This document shows positions 36,908-45,778 of a stretch of 64,000 nucleotides of DNA, piece by piece. A program made the position numbers and the translations under genes. The notes beneath the pieces are model-generated. The model worked only from the letters and a program-made list of their open reading frames with translations, did not search any database and had not been told where the DNA came from. The stretch is from positions 620,001 through 684,000 of the forward strand of contig NZ_JBHRSZ010000002.1 of assembly GCF_042646085.1 (NCBI RefSeq), written 5' to 3'. Every line of letters begins with the position of its first letter. The stretch's first letter is position 1. Origin of the DNA: Litoribrevibacter euphylliae. GTDB taxonomy: Bacteria > Pseudomonadota > Gammaproteobacteria > Pseudomonadales > Litoribrevibacteraceae.

Positions 36908-38009
36908 AGAAAAAATCCCTAACAAACAGCTCTATACCATCTAAACCCTTTAAAACCCCCAAAGAAACACCTTCCATATAGTGTTCATACCTATCTTTCT
37001 CAGAAAGATAAACCACAAAAGGAATCTCCTCTTCACTTGCTTCTACAATTATACTTGATGGTCTAAATATATATAACGAACAACCTTTAAACTTATCACC
37101 TGTCACAATATAATTACTATTGCCGGGATATAAATCTAAATATTCCGAAAAATCCTCTCTAGGATGAGGACTAACGTAAACTGTTAAATGAGGAAAGTTA
37201 TCAACCAGTAATTTCACCAAGCTCAAATTAATTTCCAAATGATTTGGATTAGTAGCAAAATAGATAGAGTCACTAATTCTTCCAGGAGTCTGTTTAAACT
37301 TTGGTTCCCTATTTAAAGTAGAAACTACATAATCATCATCACCCTTATAGCCAATAAAATACGAATTCAAAATTTCTGACTTTTCAGAAAATTTCATATG
37401 AAACTTCGTTATATATGTTCTCTTGATACCGTCTAGTTTTCTGAGCGCGCCATGTTGATAAACCTCATGCTCAATATTATTCCGCTTGCAAATGACCCCT
37501 ATAAACTGCATTCGCCTACAAAAAGTACCAAAAGAAAAGGCTAGACTAACATTATGGTTAACGAGTACATCATATATAAATGCGTATTCAAAACTAAATA
37601 ATAAAGCCTCGCCACGACTTATACCGTATTTTCTAAATTTATTACTAAACAACAAGCCTCCATAAAGTACGCTCATTAATTTGAGCACTGAAAGCAAATG
37701 ATAATTTCTAGAAAACTCTAAAGGAGTTTGATAATTAAGATTAAGTACCTGTGAAGAGTTATAATCAATCGAGTGATTTGACCAATGAAAACCTACTTCC
37801 TCGTAACTCTGTTTACTACTTTTTCCTTTCATTAACCTTAGAAAAAGCAACAAAAAAACCCCTAAGACAGATTTCAAGCTTCTGCTTTTATCAATTTCTC
37901 TTTGAGATGCATTTCTTAAAATCTCCGTATTTATAGTGCTATTCTTCAAGCCCGTTTCAAAATCTTGAAAAACCTCACTTTTGCTTAGAAACAAAAATCT
38001 CACCTTCAC
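36900..38009 (-). CDS. unassigned protein of polysaccharide locus, possibly GT-B transferase
   Basis: 369 residues from a GTG at 38009, or from a TTG shortly after; start uncertain. The C-terminal half has the layout YVSPHPREDFSEYL then CSLYIFRPSSIIVEASEEEI, in which an SPHP and a later Ser/Glu-rich loop resemble the nucleotide-binding half of polysialyltransferase/capsule-type GT-B enzymes. The N-terminal half shows VNHNVSLAFSFGTFCRRMQF and YQHGALRK, which fit a Rossmann half. I do not recognise a family with confidence. It overlaps the acetyltransferase gene by 35 bases. Confidence 0.5.
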   Translation of the reverse strand: MKVRFLFLSKSEVFQDFETGLKNSTINTEILRNASQREIDKSRSLKSVLGVFLLLFLRLMKGKSSKQSYEEVGFHWSNHSIDYNSSQVLNLNYQTPLEFSRNYHLLSVLKLMSVLYGGLLFSNKFRKYGISRGEALLFSFEYAFIYDVLVNHNVSLAFSFGTFCRRMQFIGVICKRNNIEHEVYQHGALRKLDGIKRTYITKFHMKFSEKSEILNSYFIGYKGDDDYVVSTLNREPKFKQTPGRISDSIYFATNPNHLEINLSLVKLLVDNFPHLTVYVSPHPREDFSEYLDLYPGNSNYIVTGDKFKGCSLYIFRPSSIIVEASEEEIPFVVYLSEKDRYEHYMEGVSLGVLKGLDGIELFVRDFFYG

Positions 38010-38487
38010 CGATATCCCTTGTAACCACAGAATTAGCTCCCACTACAGCTCCTCGGCCAATAGTTACTCCAGGCATTATCAATGAATTCTTGCCAATAAA
38101 CGCATGCTCATTAATCGTAACCTTTTTCTGAATAACAGGTCTTTCAGGTACTGAAAGCTCGTGTCCATTTCGATGATTAGTCTCATATGTACTAATATAC
38201 ACATCGGGGGCTAGAGTAACACCATTCTTTAATAGAACATCACTACCAACAATACAATGAAAATTCTGCCCAATCCTTACAAGGCCATCTACATAGATCT
38301 TCCCTTGTCCCTGGAATTCAATCCTCCAATTAGGAAACAACCCTAACGAACCTTTTACGATTATTCTATTTCTTAATCGATAAGGAAAAACAGGTGCACC
38401 AATGTAGCTCTTAAGATCGCCGGATAAACCATAAACAAAACGATAAAGGCTATATCTTAAGATCCATATTGCATATTTCAAATACAT
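37975..38487 (-). CDS. hexapeptide-repeat acyltransferase
   Basis: 170 residues: a basic N-terminal helix, then left-handed beta-helix repeats (VDGLVRIGQNFHCIVGSD, KNGVTLAPDVYIST) and the end INEHAFIGKNSLIMPGVTIG followed by VVGANSVVTRDIG. The active-site-like His appears in ETNHRNGHEL. It is probably a sugar O- or N-acetyltransferase. Three hexapeptide proteins occur within this operon, suggesting a heavily acetylated glycan. Confidence 0.85.
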   Translation of the reverse strand: MYLKYAIWILRYSLYRFVYGLSGDLKSYIGAPVFPYRLRNRIIVKGSLGLFPNWRIEFQGQGKIYVDGLVRIGQNFHCIVGSDVLLKNGVTLAPDVYISTYETNHRNGHELSVPERPVIQKKVTINEHAFIGKNSLIMPGVTIGRGAVVGANSVVTRDIGEGEIFVSKQK

Positions 38488-38501
38488 AGCGACACAACAC
38501 C

Positions 38502-38933
38502 TTAATCACTCAACCAAACACCCAATTTTGAATAAGGAGGCACTATTTCATTTTCCTCGACTATAGAGTCCATACTTAGTAAGCAATATGGAGAGATTAT
38601 TGATTTTCCCTTCAAATGTACTTTTCCATGCTTATAAAGTCTATTCTCTCCGTCTATCCTCCAAATTGAAGATTGCAAAATGCAATACCCATAGATAGAC
38701 ACACTATCTTCAATAAGAATCTCACCTCCACAATTCAACATTGTGCCTTTCCCGATCTTCGAATTTCTACCTATAGTTACACTTCCGGTTGAGGATATAA
38801 CAATTCTTACATCATCATCTATTTTTGCACCTGGCAGTACTTTTAAGTAACCTCCAGAATCAATCCTGATTGTAGCTTTATCAGAAATAAGAGCTGATTC
38901 AGAAACATCAACATTTTCCCGGTTCTCAATCAC
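38502..38933 (-). CDS. short hexapeptide-repeat protein
   Basis: 143 residues. Beta-helix turns are seen in VLPGAKIDDDVRIVISS, TIGRNSKIGKGTMLNCGG and ILIEDSVSIYGYCILQSS. It lacks a clear catalytic His and the C-terminal amphipathic tail, so it may be an acetyltransferase variant or a structural partner. The start codon overlaps the fusion gene stop by 4 bases (ATGA). Confidence 0.7.
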   Translation of the reverse strand: MIENRENVDVSESALISDKATIRIDSGGYLKVLPGAKIDDDVRIVISSTGSVTIGRNSKIGKGTMLNCGGEILIEDSVSIYGYCILQSSIWRIDGENRLYKHGKVHLKGKSIISPYCLLSMDSIVEENEIVPPYSKLGVWLSD

Positions 38934-40630
38934 TCAAAGAACCCCCACTCCAACTTACAATATGCACTGATATCAGCTTTCAATTTTAAACCAACAACTT
39001 TGTCTGAATCCAAGGCTGAAATACCTTCACATGGGCGTAATGTAATTAAATCCTCATATTTAATCGTTTCACCCGACTTCAAATCTTTGTTTAAGAAAAC
39101 ACCTTTTCTGAAAGACGTGACATGTCCATTAACAACTTCACATATAGCTGGTTGTTTTTCCTTCACTCCTTGTAAGCTTTTAATTTCAATTACGTTTTTA
39201 ACTAGCGCTTCGACATCTGACAAAGTTAACGAAACCTGGTGATCCCTAAAGTCTCGGTCATGCTTACAATCAGTAAAATGAAATTCTAAAATCTCCGCTC
39301 CAGCCGCTACTGAATACGATAGAGCATTAATATCTGTTGTATGATCAGAATAGCCAATTAAATATTGAGGAAAGGCTTGTCCAAAGGTATCCATTACATT
39401 CAAATTTGCATCAAACTTTGGAATAGGATACATCGACGTACACTGTAGTATTCCAAGTTCATCTCCACGCGAACCCTCTGGATCAAGTTTACGTATCGCA
39501 AAGGCTACATTATCTATAGTCGCTAAGCCGGTAGAGATAATAACAGGCTTACCAGTTTCTCTAATAGCATTAAGCATCAATGCATCTGTTAAATCACCAG
39601 AACCTACTTTTATAAAATCTATCTCGTCAATAAATTCATTCAGTTCTTGAATAGACCAAACTGAGGCAGAGACAGACTTTCCGGAGTCACGAATTATTTT
39701 CAACAATTCTTTATATTGACTAGTACTTAAGGCAAACTTACCAAAATGTTTATGCCTTTGGGGACTTAAATATTTATTTACAAGTAAATCAGGCGAATAT
39801 ATCTGTAATTTCACACAATCAGCATCAGAGAGACAGGCCTCTTCTACTAATCGCTTCGCATACTCAAAATCTCCCTCATGATTTCCCCCTACCTCAGCAA
39901 TCATAAAAGGACCATGTTTACCGGCAAAGGGGTTCTCACTGTTAAATAATTTCACCTCTTCACAGACACTTTTTAGATCACATTCACTAATTTTGCTACC
40001 AAACTTTTGAATAACTCTAGAAACAACTCGATAATCTTTGAAAGTATCTAAAGAAAGTGAATGATTAGAATAGTCATTTAATAAGGCGATATTTTTAATT
40101 CTTGATGAATCTAGCTCCCTATAGAAGTAAGTCATTACATGTTCCCTATCATCGCCTGATAAGTCATACTTCTCATTTACACAACAGAAAGTAGATGTTC
40201 TAATGGCTTCAATACTACACCCCTTCGGATAAGTTCTAGGGCTGACGTTTGAAACCATATCATATTGATCATCACTAATTTCCTTTAGAACTGCCATGAT
40301 CAGCTCATCAATAATAAAAACATTATCGCCATTAATTCTAATCAACCAGTCATGTTTATCTTTATCGACCCCAAGAAGAACTCGAGAAAATACATCCTCT
40401 TCAGAACCTCTGTAGAAAGGGATTGTTCTAGACTTCAGAAACATAGCCAAAAGATCATTTTCTTTACCATCAGGAATAGCGTATTTAATTTCTACTTCGT
40501 TTGGAAAAACATTAATCAACGCAGTATACTGATTTTCAATTAGAGTCGCGTCTCCAATTAGCTTCAAGTGTTTCCCAGGAAGCCTTGAGCTAGTTATACG
40601 AGCCGGAATAATACAAACAATTCTATTCAT
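38930..40630 (-). CDS. fused SpsF-type cytidylyltransferase and NeuB-type nonulosonate synthase
   Basis: 566 residues in two halves. Residues 1-230 form a nucleotidyltransferase: IIPARITSSRLPGKHL (CMP-sugar-type P-loop), YRGSEEDVFSR, LIRINGDNVF. Residues about 240-500 form a NeuB-like TIM barrel: FMIAEVGGNHEGDFEYAKRL, ADCVKLQIYS, KVGSGDL, ILQCTSMYPIP, GYSDHTT, EILEFHFT and DHQVSL. The last 60 residues form an antifreeze-like SAF domain (RKGVFLNKDLKSGETI, CEGISA). NeuB enzymes condense PEP with an N-acetyl hexosamine; the first half should activate the product with CTP. In Bacillus the equivalents SpsE and SpsF are separate. No NeuC, PseB or LegB gene is seen nearby, so the sugar precursor is unknown. 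Confidence 0.85.
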   Translation of the reverse strand: MNRIVCIIPARITSSRLPGKHLKLIGDATLIENQYTALINVFPNEVEIKYAIPDGKENDLLAMFLKSRTIPFYRGSEEDVFSRVLLGVDKDKHDWLIRINGDNVFIIDELIMAVLKEISDDQYDMVSNVSPRTYPKGCSIEAIRTSTFCCVNEKYDLSGDDREHVMTYFYRELDSSRIKNIALLNDYSNHSLSLDTFKDYRVVSRVIQKFGSKISECDLKSVCEEVKLFNSENPFAGKHGPFMIAEVGGNHEGDFEYAKRLVEEACLSDADCVKLQIYSPDLLVNKYLSPQRHKHFGKFALSTSQYKELLKIIRDSGKSVSASVWSIQELNEFIDEIDFIKVGSGDLTDALMLNAIRETGKPVIISTGLATIDNVAFAIRKLDPEGSRGDELGILQCTSMYPIPKFDANLNVMDTFGQAFPQYLIGYSDHTTDINALSYSVAAGAEILEFHFTDCKHDRDFRDHQVSLTLSDVEALVKNVIEIKSLQGVKEKQPAICEVVNGHVTSFRKGVFLNKDLKSGETIKYEDLITLRPCEGISALDSDKVVGLKLKADISAYCKLEWGFFE

Positions 40631-41172
40631 TACCTATCACCTATTTTCTTAGCCGGAACACCTGCCCATATTTCGTAAGCACCTATATCAGACCTAACAA
40701 CACTATTCGCAGCAATAACAGCGCCCTCACCAATATTACTCCCAGCCGTAATTATCGAGTGAGCCCCAATCCAAACGTCATCGGCTATTTTTATTTTCTT
40801 CGCTATATTTTCTTGATACCTAATTGGTTCGGCTCGTTCAATACCATGATTACTATCTACAATATAAACAAATGGCGCAATTAAGCATCGATTACCTATA
40901 TCTATGCCCTTAGATGAATAAACAAACGTATAATTACCTATAGTTGTTTCATTACCAATTGTAATTTTTGCATCCGGATTACAAACACATAAGTCAGCAT
41001 TAGACTTAACAACAGTTGAAGAGCCTATCTTTATTTTTTTTATAAATCTCGACAGTTTGGCTCCAAAAATCACATAGGAGTCTTTCCCTATATCAACTCC
41101 AAGTAATCTTATAACTTTAGTTATCAGCAGATCTCTAAAACGGGGTTTAAAGTACTTATGGAACTGACTCAT
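40630..41172 (-). CDS. hexapeptide-repeat acetyltransferase
   Basis: 180 residues: SSTVVKSNADLCVCNPDAKI, then KITIGNETTIGNYTFVYS, the His-bearing SNHGIERAE, KIADDVWIGAHSIITAG and AVIAANSVVRSDIGAYEIWA followed by GVPAKKIGDR. This is the CatB/LacA/WbbJ-type order. It is placed right after the DegT aminotransferase, an arrangement that usually means the new amino group is N-acetylated. The TAATG at 40630 couples it to the fusion gene. Confidence 0.87.
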   Translation of the reverse strand: MSQFHKYFKPRFRDLLITKVIRLLGVDIGKDSYVIFGAKLSRFIKKIKIGSSTVVKSNADLCVCNPDAKITIGNETTIGNYTFVYSSKGIDIGNRCLIAPFVYIVDSNHGIERAEPIRYQENIAKKIKIADDVWIGAHSIITAGSNIGEGAVIAANSVVRSDIGAYEIWAGVPAKKIGDR

Positions 41173-42305
41173 TCTTCAAAAAAACTTTTAATCAATTGAA
41201 CAACTAGACTTATATTAGCATCAGACAAATTCTGATGAATCGGTAAATTTAGACAGTTAGCTGCCATATATTCAGCATTAGGAAATTTCGAATCTACATC
41301 CTTATATAAAGTTGTTTTATGTAGAGGCCAATATCTAAACGTAGTATATACATTATTATCTTTTAAAAATCTTGCAAGCTCATTTCTTTTAGCAGTTTCT
41401 ATTGTAAAAAAATAATGCGAAACATCAGAATCATTCAATTCTTGCGAGAGAACTTTAACTTCTTTAATAGAACCCAACTCTTCACAATAGAATGTAGCTA
41501 TTTTTTTTCGTCTTTCGATGTATTGATCTAACTTTGATAACTGTTCTCGTCCAATAGCAGCTAAAATGTCATTCATGATATCTCGAGATCCAGGCCTTAA
41601 AATATCATACTCCCACCACATACTGTCGCCACTACCGCTTTTGTCCAGACCAGATTTATCACTAGCAGGTAACCCTAGATACAGTAACTCAGACGCCTTA
41701 TCTCGTAGCGCTTGATCACGAAGAATCATCATACCTCCATCTCCACAAGTTAAAGTCTTCATCGCATCGAAAGACCATATTGCACAATCTGAATAAGTAC
41801 CTACTCTTCTTCCTTGGCTATCAAAAGATTTAATAGCACAAGCAGTATCTTCTATAACATAAATATTTCTACTACTTGCAAATACCTTAATTTCTTCCAG
41901 TTCAACAGGTGTTCCACCGTAGTGAGTAACGATAATAGCTTTAGTTGTAGCATCGACAAGATCTCTAAAACAGTCTAGAGTAACATTTCCTGTTCTCTTA
42001 TCCACATCGCAAAACTTAATCGTGATATCCAAACGCTTGAACGAATTAGCTAGACTAGGAAAACTAATCGTAGGCATGATTACTGAATCACCGGCTTTTA
42101 GGTCAAATAAATAAGGCAAAACCATCAAACCAGCCGAACAGCTATTTGTTAGAAGAACTCTGTCTTTCTCTACACCAAACTCTACTGAAAGTTCTTCCCT
42201 AAAGGCCTTTACATGAGGACCTGCGCCAATCCATTTAGATTCAAGTACGTCACTTACTCTGTTAGAATCTTCTATACCCACAGATGGTTCAAAAACATTA
42301 ATCAT
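41169..42305 (-). CDS. DegT/DnrJ/EryC1/StrS sugar aminotransferase
   Basis: 378 residues. PLP-fold features are LLTNSCSAGLMVLPYLFDL, VIMPTISFPSLANSF, IVTHYGGTPVEL, VIEDTACAIKSF and the Schiff-base lysine in WSFDAMKTLTCGDGGMM, with a C-terminal FRYWPLHKT. The enzyme should transfer an amino group to a keto-sugar, such as a dTDP-4-keto-6-deoxy sugar made by RfbB/RfbC. Overlaps flank it by 4 bases on both sides. Confidence 0.9.
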   Translation of the reverse strand: MINVFEPSVGIEDSNRVSDVLESKWIGAGPHVKAFREELSVEFGVEKDRVLLTNSCSAGLMVLPYLFDLKAGDSVIMPTISFPSLANSFKRLDITIKFCDVDKRTGNVTLDCFRDLVDATTKAIIVTHYGGTPVELEEIKVFASSRNIYVIEDTACAIKSFDSQGRRVGTYSDCAIWSFDAMKTLTCGDGGMMILRDQALRDKASELLYLGLPASDKSGLDKSGSGDSMWWEYDILRPGSRDIMNDILAAIGREQLSKLDQYIERRKKIATFYCEELGSIKEVKVLSQELNDSDVSHYFFTIETAKRNELARFLKDNNVYTTFRYWPLHKTTLYKDVDSKFPNAEYMAANCLNLPIHQNLSDANISLVVQLIKSFFEE

Positions 42306-43282
42306 TTTACGAAACCTATTAGCTTATTTATCCAGTTATCCAAGCGATATTCCTGAATAACTTCAGGATCCATTCTTTTTAGTTTGTCAATACTTTCCAA
42401 ACCAGACTCCAAGTTATCCCGATCAATAAATAGTACGCTATCTTTAAATATTGGATACTTCCTGATATATTTATTTGTAGTGATAAGAGTTTGTCCGGAA
42501 CCTAAACTCTCTAATGTTCTAGAAGTCAAGCCAGTTTGATTCGGATGAGTAACATCCAATACGACCTTACTCAGATTAAACAGCTCATTAATTTGCTCAT
42601 GAGATATTTTTTTATTTGTCAGATAGCATCTAAGCTTATAGACAGAGAAAGGATGAGTTAAAGACTTTAAAAGAAGCTGTAAATAGCTATTGTAATAAAG
42701 ATGAAAGTAGCAGCTCTTGTTATTTTTTTTAGCCACATCATTGATATCAGATAAGTATTTTATGCGTTCACTATGAATCGTACACACACTACAAAAGTCA
42801 TATCTAGAATCTTTAGAAGGAACAGGATAATAGTCCTCAGTGTAAAATAGAGGCAAATGCTCAACACCATATTTATGACTATCAACATAATCAAAAGTAA
42901 CAATATTACTTTTAAAATCACTTATATAAGCATTGAAAACAGGTTTATTTTTAAAAGAATCCCAAAAATACATCAAAAATCTACCCAGAACTTTATCTTT
43001 TATTTTTTTATACTGCTCATTAGTAAATGTCTCCGGGTTTAAAACAAGAACCTCATCAATATTCTCTCTATCTATTAACGACATAACATCTAAAAAATGA
43101 GCGTTTAGCCGATTATTAAATAAGAATCGAAGTCCTAATCTAACTACAACCTTAGACATTAAGTCATCGCCAATTCGTTCGTTTAAAAAAAAAGTTTTAT
43201 TACCATATTTTTCTAACTGACTCCGAATTGCTTCACTATAACCAAAGAACTTAGGGCCTATAACCAATATATTTTTCTTCAT
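42302..43282 (-). CDS. CgeB-like glycosyltransferase
   Basis: 326 residues. The N-terminal half (NILVIGPKFFGYSEAIRSQL) and the C-terminal GT-B part (KVVLDVTHPNQTGLTSRTLESLGSGQTLITTNKYI, seen in pieces) match proteins annotated as CgeB/spore-like or core-type glycosyltransferases. The Glu in RTLESLGSG and the His in DVTHPN are typical of nucleotide-sugar binding. It presumably adds one sugar of the repeat unit. Donor unknown. Confidence 0.72.
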   Translation of the reverse strand: MKKNILVIGPKFFGYSEAIRSQLEKYGNKTFFLNERIGDDLMSKVVVRLGLRFLFNNRLNAHFLDVMSLIDRENIDEVLVLNPETFTNEQYKKIKDKVLGRFLMYFWDSFKNKPVFNAYISDFKSNIVTFDYVDSHKYGVEHLPLFYTEDYYPVPSKDSRYDFCSVCTIHSERIKYLSDINDVAKKNNKSCYFHLYYNSYLQLLLKSLTHPFSVYKLRCYLTNKKISHEQINELFNLSKVVLDVTHPNQTGLTSRTLESLGSGQTLITTNKYIRKYPIFKDSVLFIDRDNLESGLESIDKLKRMDPEVIQEYRLDNWINKLIGFVK

Positions 43283-43830
43283 AAATCCAACAAGGTTTTC
43301 TTCAAATCAATTAGCTTCACACCTTTTTGATCCTTTTCAGATAAGACCGGGCAGCTGTGAATTGGCCAATCAATAGAAACAGTTGGATCATTCCAAGCCA
43401 TACACAGTTCATCATCAGGGGAATAAAAAGAAGTACATTTATATTCAAAATGTGCAGTTTCAGACATAACCAAGAAGCCATGCCCAAAGCCCTCAGGCAA
43501 CCACATTTGCTTCTTATTTTCTCCTGACAGAACTAAGCCAAACCACTGACCAAAAGTTTTACTATCCGGCCTTAAGTCCACGGCTACATCAAAAACTTCT
43601 CCTTCCACAACTCTCACTAACTTTCCCTGAGGTAAGTGCTTCTGGAGATGTATCCCCCTTAGAATATTTTTCGTAGAAAAAGAGTGGTTATCCTGCACAA
43701 AGACCCGTTCAGCAACCAAACTATTAAATCTTTCCTGCTGAAAAGTTTCTAAAAAAAATCCTCGATCATCACCAAACACCTCTGGTTCGATGATCTTTAA
43801 GCCTTCAAGCTCTGTTTCTATTACTTTCAT
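43279..43830 (-). CDS. rfbC: dTDP-4-dehydrorhamnose 3,5-epimerase
   Basis: 183 residues, the usual length. RmlC motifs are GDDRGFFLETF, VQDNHSFSTKNILRGIHLQK, GKLVRVVEGEVFDVAVDLR, WFGLVLSGENKKQMWLPEGF and GHGFLVMSE, with the catalytic His (GIHLQ) and the later Tyr (YKCTSFYSPD) conserved. It turns dTDP-4-keto-6-deoxy-glucose into dTDP-4-keto-L-rhamnose. The final reductase RfbD is not present in this window, so another enzyme must use its product. Confidence 0.93.
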   Translation of the reverse strand: MKVIETELEGLKIIEPEVFGDDRGFFLETFQQERFNSLVAERVFVQDNHSFSTKNILRGIHLQKHLPQGKLVRVVEGEVFDVAVDLRPDSKTFGQWFGLVLSGENKKQMWLPEGFGHGFLVMSETAHFEYKCTSFYSPDDELCMAWNDPTVSIDWPIHSCPVLSEKDQKGVKLIDLKKTLLDL

Positions 43831-44702
43831 TTACAGTCTTCCTCAACTATTTTTCTGAGATATAGACCATAGCTATTCTTTGCATAACTTTTAGCAATTT
43901 CCAAAACTGCGTCTTTCTCTAACCAGCCTTTATTAAAAGCAATTTCTTCCAAGCACGCGATCTTAAAGCCTTGTCTTGCTTCGATGGTCTGAACAAAGTT
44001 GCCAGCATCCAATAAGCTTTGGTGCGTCCCAGTATCCAGCCATGCAAAGCCACGCCCTAGCAACTCAACGCGTAGTTTCTTTTCTTCTAGATAAATCTGA
44101 TTAATGGATGTTATTTCTAACTCATTTCTCGCCGAAGGAGTAATCTGTTTAGAGTATGAAACAACATCGTTATCATAGAAATACAAGCCCGTTAAAGCAT
44201 AATTAGACTTAGGATTTTCAGGCTTTTCTTCTATTGAGGTTATATTAAGATTCTCATCAAACGCAACAACACCAAATTGGGTTGGGTTATTAACATGGTA
44301 AGCAAAAACTGTTGCACTATCTCTGTTGTTTACAGCTCTTAGCAAGTTATCTGAAAAGTGCTGACCAAAGAAAATATTATCGCCTAAAACTAACGAAACA
44401 CTATCGAAACCAATAAACTCCTCTCCGATAATGAATGCCTCTGCAATACCATTCGGCTTATCTTGGACCTTGTACTGCAAATTCACTCCAAAGCGCCTAC
44501 CATCACCTAATAGCTGCTTAAATGAAAGCGAATCTTCTTGAGTTGTAATAATCAAGATATCCCTTATCCCTGCCAGCATTAATACTGAAAGAGGATAATA
44601 AATCATGGGCTTATCATAAATGGGCAGTAACTGTTTAGATACACCTTGAGTAATCGGAAATAAGCGAGATCCCGTTCCACCAGCTAAAATTATTCCTTTC
44701 AT
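43827..44702 (-). CDS. rfbA: glucose-1-phosphate thymidylyltransferase
   Basis: 291 residues. It begins MKGIILAGGTGSRLFPITQG and keeps QLLPIYDKPMIYYPLSVLML, LVLGDNIFFGQHFS, TSIEEKPENPKS and AWLDTGTHQSLLDA, all diagnostic for RmlA. It makes dTDP-glucose from dTTP and glucose-1-phosphate in the cytosol, feeding RfbB. Placed between rfbB and rfbC. Confidence 0.95.
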   Translation of the reverse strand: MKGIILAGGTGSRLFPITQGVSKQLLPIYDKPMIYYPLSVLMLAGIRDILIITTQEDSLSFKQLLGDGRRFGVNLQYKVQDKPNGIAEAFIIGEEFIGFDSVSLVLGDNIFFGQHFSDNLLRAVNNRDSATVFAYHVNNPTQFGVVAFDENLNITSIEEKPENPKSNYALTGLYFYDNDVVSYSKQITPSARNELEITSINQIYLEEKKLRVELLGRGFAWLDTGTHQSLLDAGNFVQTIEARQGFKIACLEEIAFNKGWLEKDAVLEIAKSYAKNSYGLYLRKIVEEDCK

Positions 44703-44722
44703 AACTTTCCTTCGAATTCAAA

Positions 44723-45778
44723 TTACAGACTAAGACCTACTCGCTTATCTTGATAAGAACCATCTAGTATATGTTCGACCCACTCAATATTATTCAAATA
44801 CCATAAAACTGTCTTTCGGATGCCAGTATCGAATGTTTCTTGAGGCACCCAGCCCAAATCATTTTGAATTTTCTTAGCATCAATGGCATAACGAACATCG
44901 TGACCAGGACGATCTTTTACGAACGAAATGAGATCACTATACTTTTCTATACCGTTTGGCTTATCAGGATATAACTCGTCTAAAATATTACAAATCGTAT
45001 ACACTACCTCTATGTTCTTTTTTTCATTATGACCGCCAATATTGTACGTTTCACCAAGAATACCCTTAGTAGCTACTTCTATTAATGCACGAGCATGATC
45101 ATCAACAAATAACCAATCGCGAACTTGAGAACCGTTACCATAAACAGGCAGAGGTTTACCCGCTAGAGCATTTAGTATAATCACCGGTATCAGTTTTTCA
45201 GGAAACTGGAAAGGTCCATAATTATTTGAACAGTTAGTAATAACTACTGGCAAGCCATAGGTTCGATACCATGCACGAACCAAGTGGTCTGAACTTGCTT
45301 TACTTGCAGAATAAGGTGAACTTGGGGCATAAGGAGTATCTTCTGTAAAGAGCCCTCCAGGTCCTAAATCACCATATACTTCGTCTGTGGAGATATGATG
45401 AAAACGAAAACTTGCGTCACCCGACTTTTTCCAAAACTTTCGCGCAGATTCAAGCAAGGTATAAGTACCAACAATGTTAGTCCCAATGAAGTCACCCGGC
45501 CCATCGATCGAACGATCAACATGACTTTCTGCCGCTAGGTGCATTATTACATTAGGCCGCTCAATTTCGAGAAGACCATCTAATGAACTTTTATCCAATA
45601 TATCTATTTTATGAAATGAGTAGCGTTCATTATTTTCAATCTCAGCAAGCGATTCAAGATTTCCTGCGTAGGTCAAGTTGTCAACATTAACCACACGATA
45701 CTCTGTATTATTAATTAAATACCTAATCAAAGCAGAACCAATAAATCCAGCGCCACCTGTTATCAAAAGCTTTTTCAT
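44723..45778 (-). CDS. rfbB: dTDP-glucose 4,6-dehydratase
   Basis: 351 residues from the ATG at 45778, which overlaps the preceding stop as ATGA; AAGGAG lies 11 bases upstream. An in-frame longer start at 45802 lacks a ribosome site. NAD-binding GGAGFIGSALIRYLI, LAAESHVDRSIDGP, HISTDEVYGDLG and the catalytic YSASKASSDHLVRAW (YxxxK) are present. It makes dTDP-4-keto-6-deoxyglucose. With the adjacent aminotransferase it may feed a dTDP-4-amino-6-deoxy sugar. Confidence 0.95.
   Translation of the reverse strand: MKKLLITGGAGFIGSALIRYLINNTEYRVVNVDNLTYAGNLESLAEIENNERYSFHKIDILDKSSLDGLLEIERPNVIMHLAAESHVDRSIDGPGDFIGTNIVGTYTLLESARKFWKKSGDASFRFHHISTDEVYGDLGPGGLFTEDTPYAPSSPYSASKASSDHLVRAWYRTYGLPVVITNCSNNYGPFQFPEKLIPVIILNALAGKPLPVYGNGSQVRDWLFVDDHARALIEVATKGILGETYNIGGHNEKKNIEVVYTICNILDELYPDKPNGIEKYSDLISFVKDRPGHDVRYAIDAKKIQNDLGWVPQETFDTGIRKTVLWYLNNIEWVEHILDGSYQDKRVGLSL

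Noticed and set aside
38502..38933. Possibility that the short hexapeptide protein is a broken acetyltransferase
   Set aside because: Its frame is intact, it is coupled to neighbours, and similar short family members exist, so it is kept as a gene with uncertain activity.
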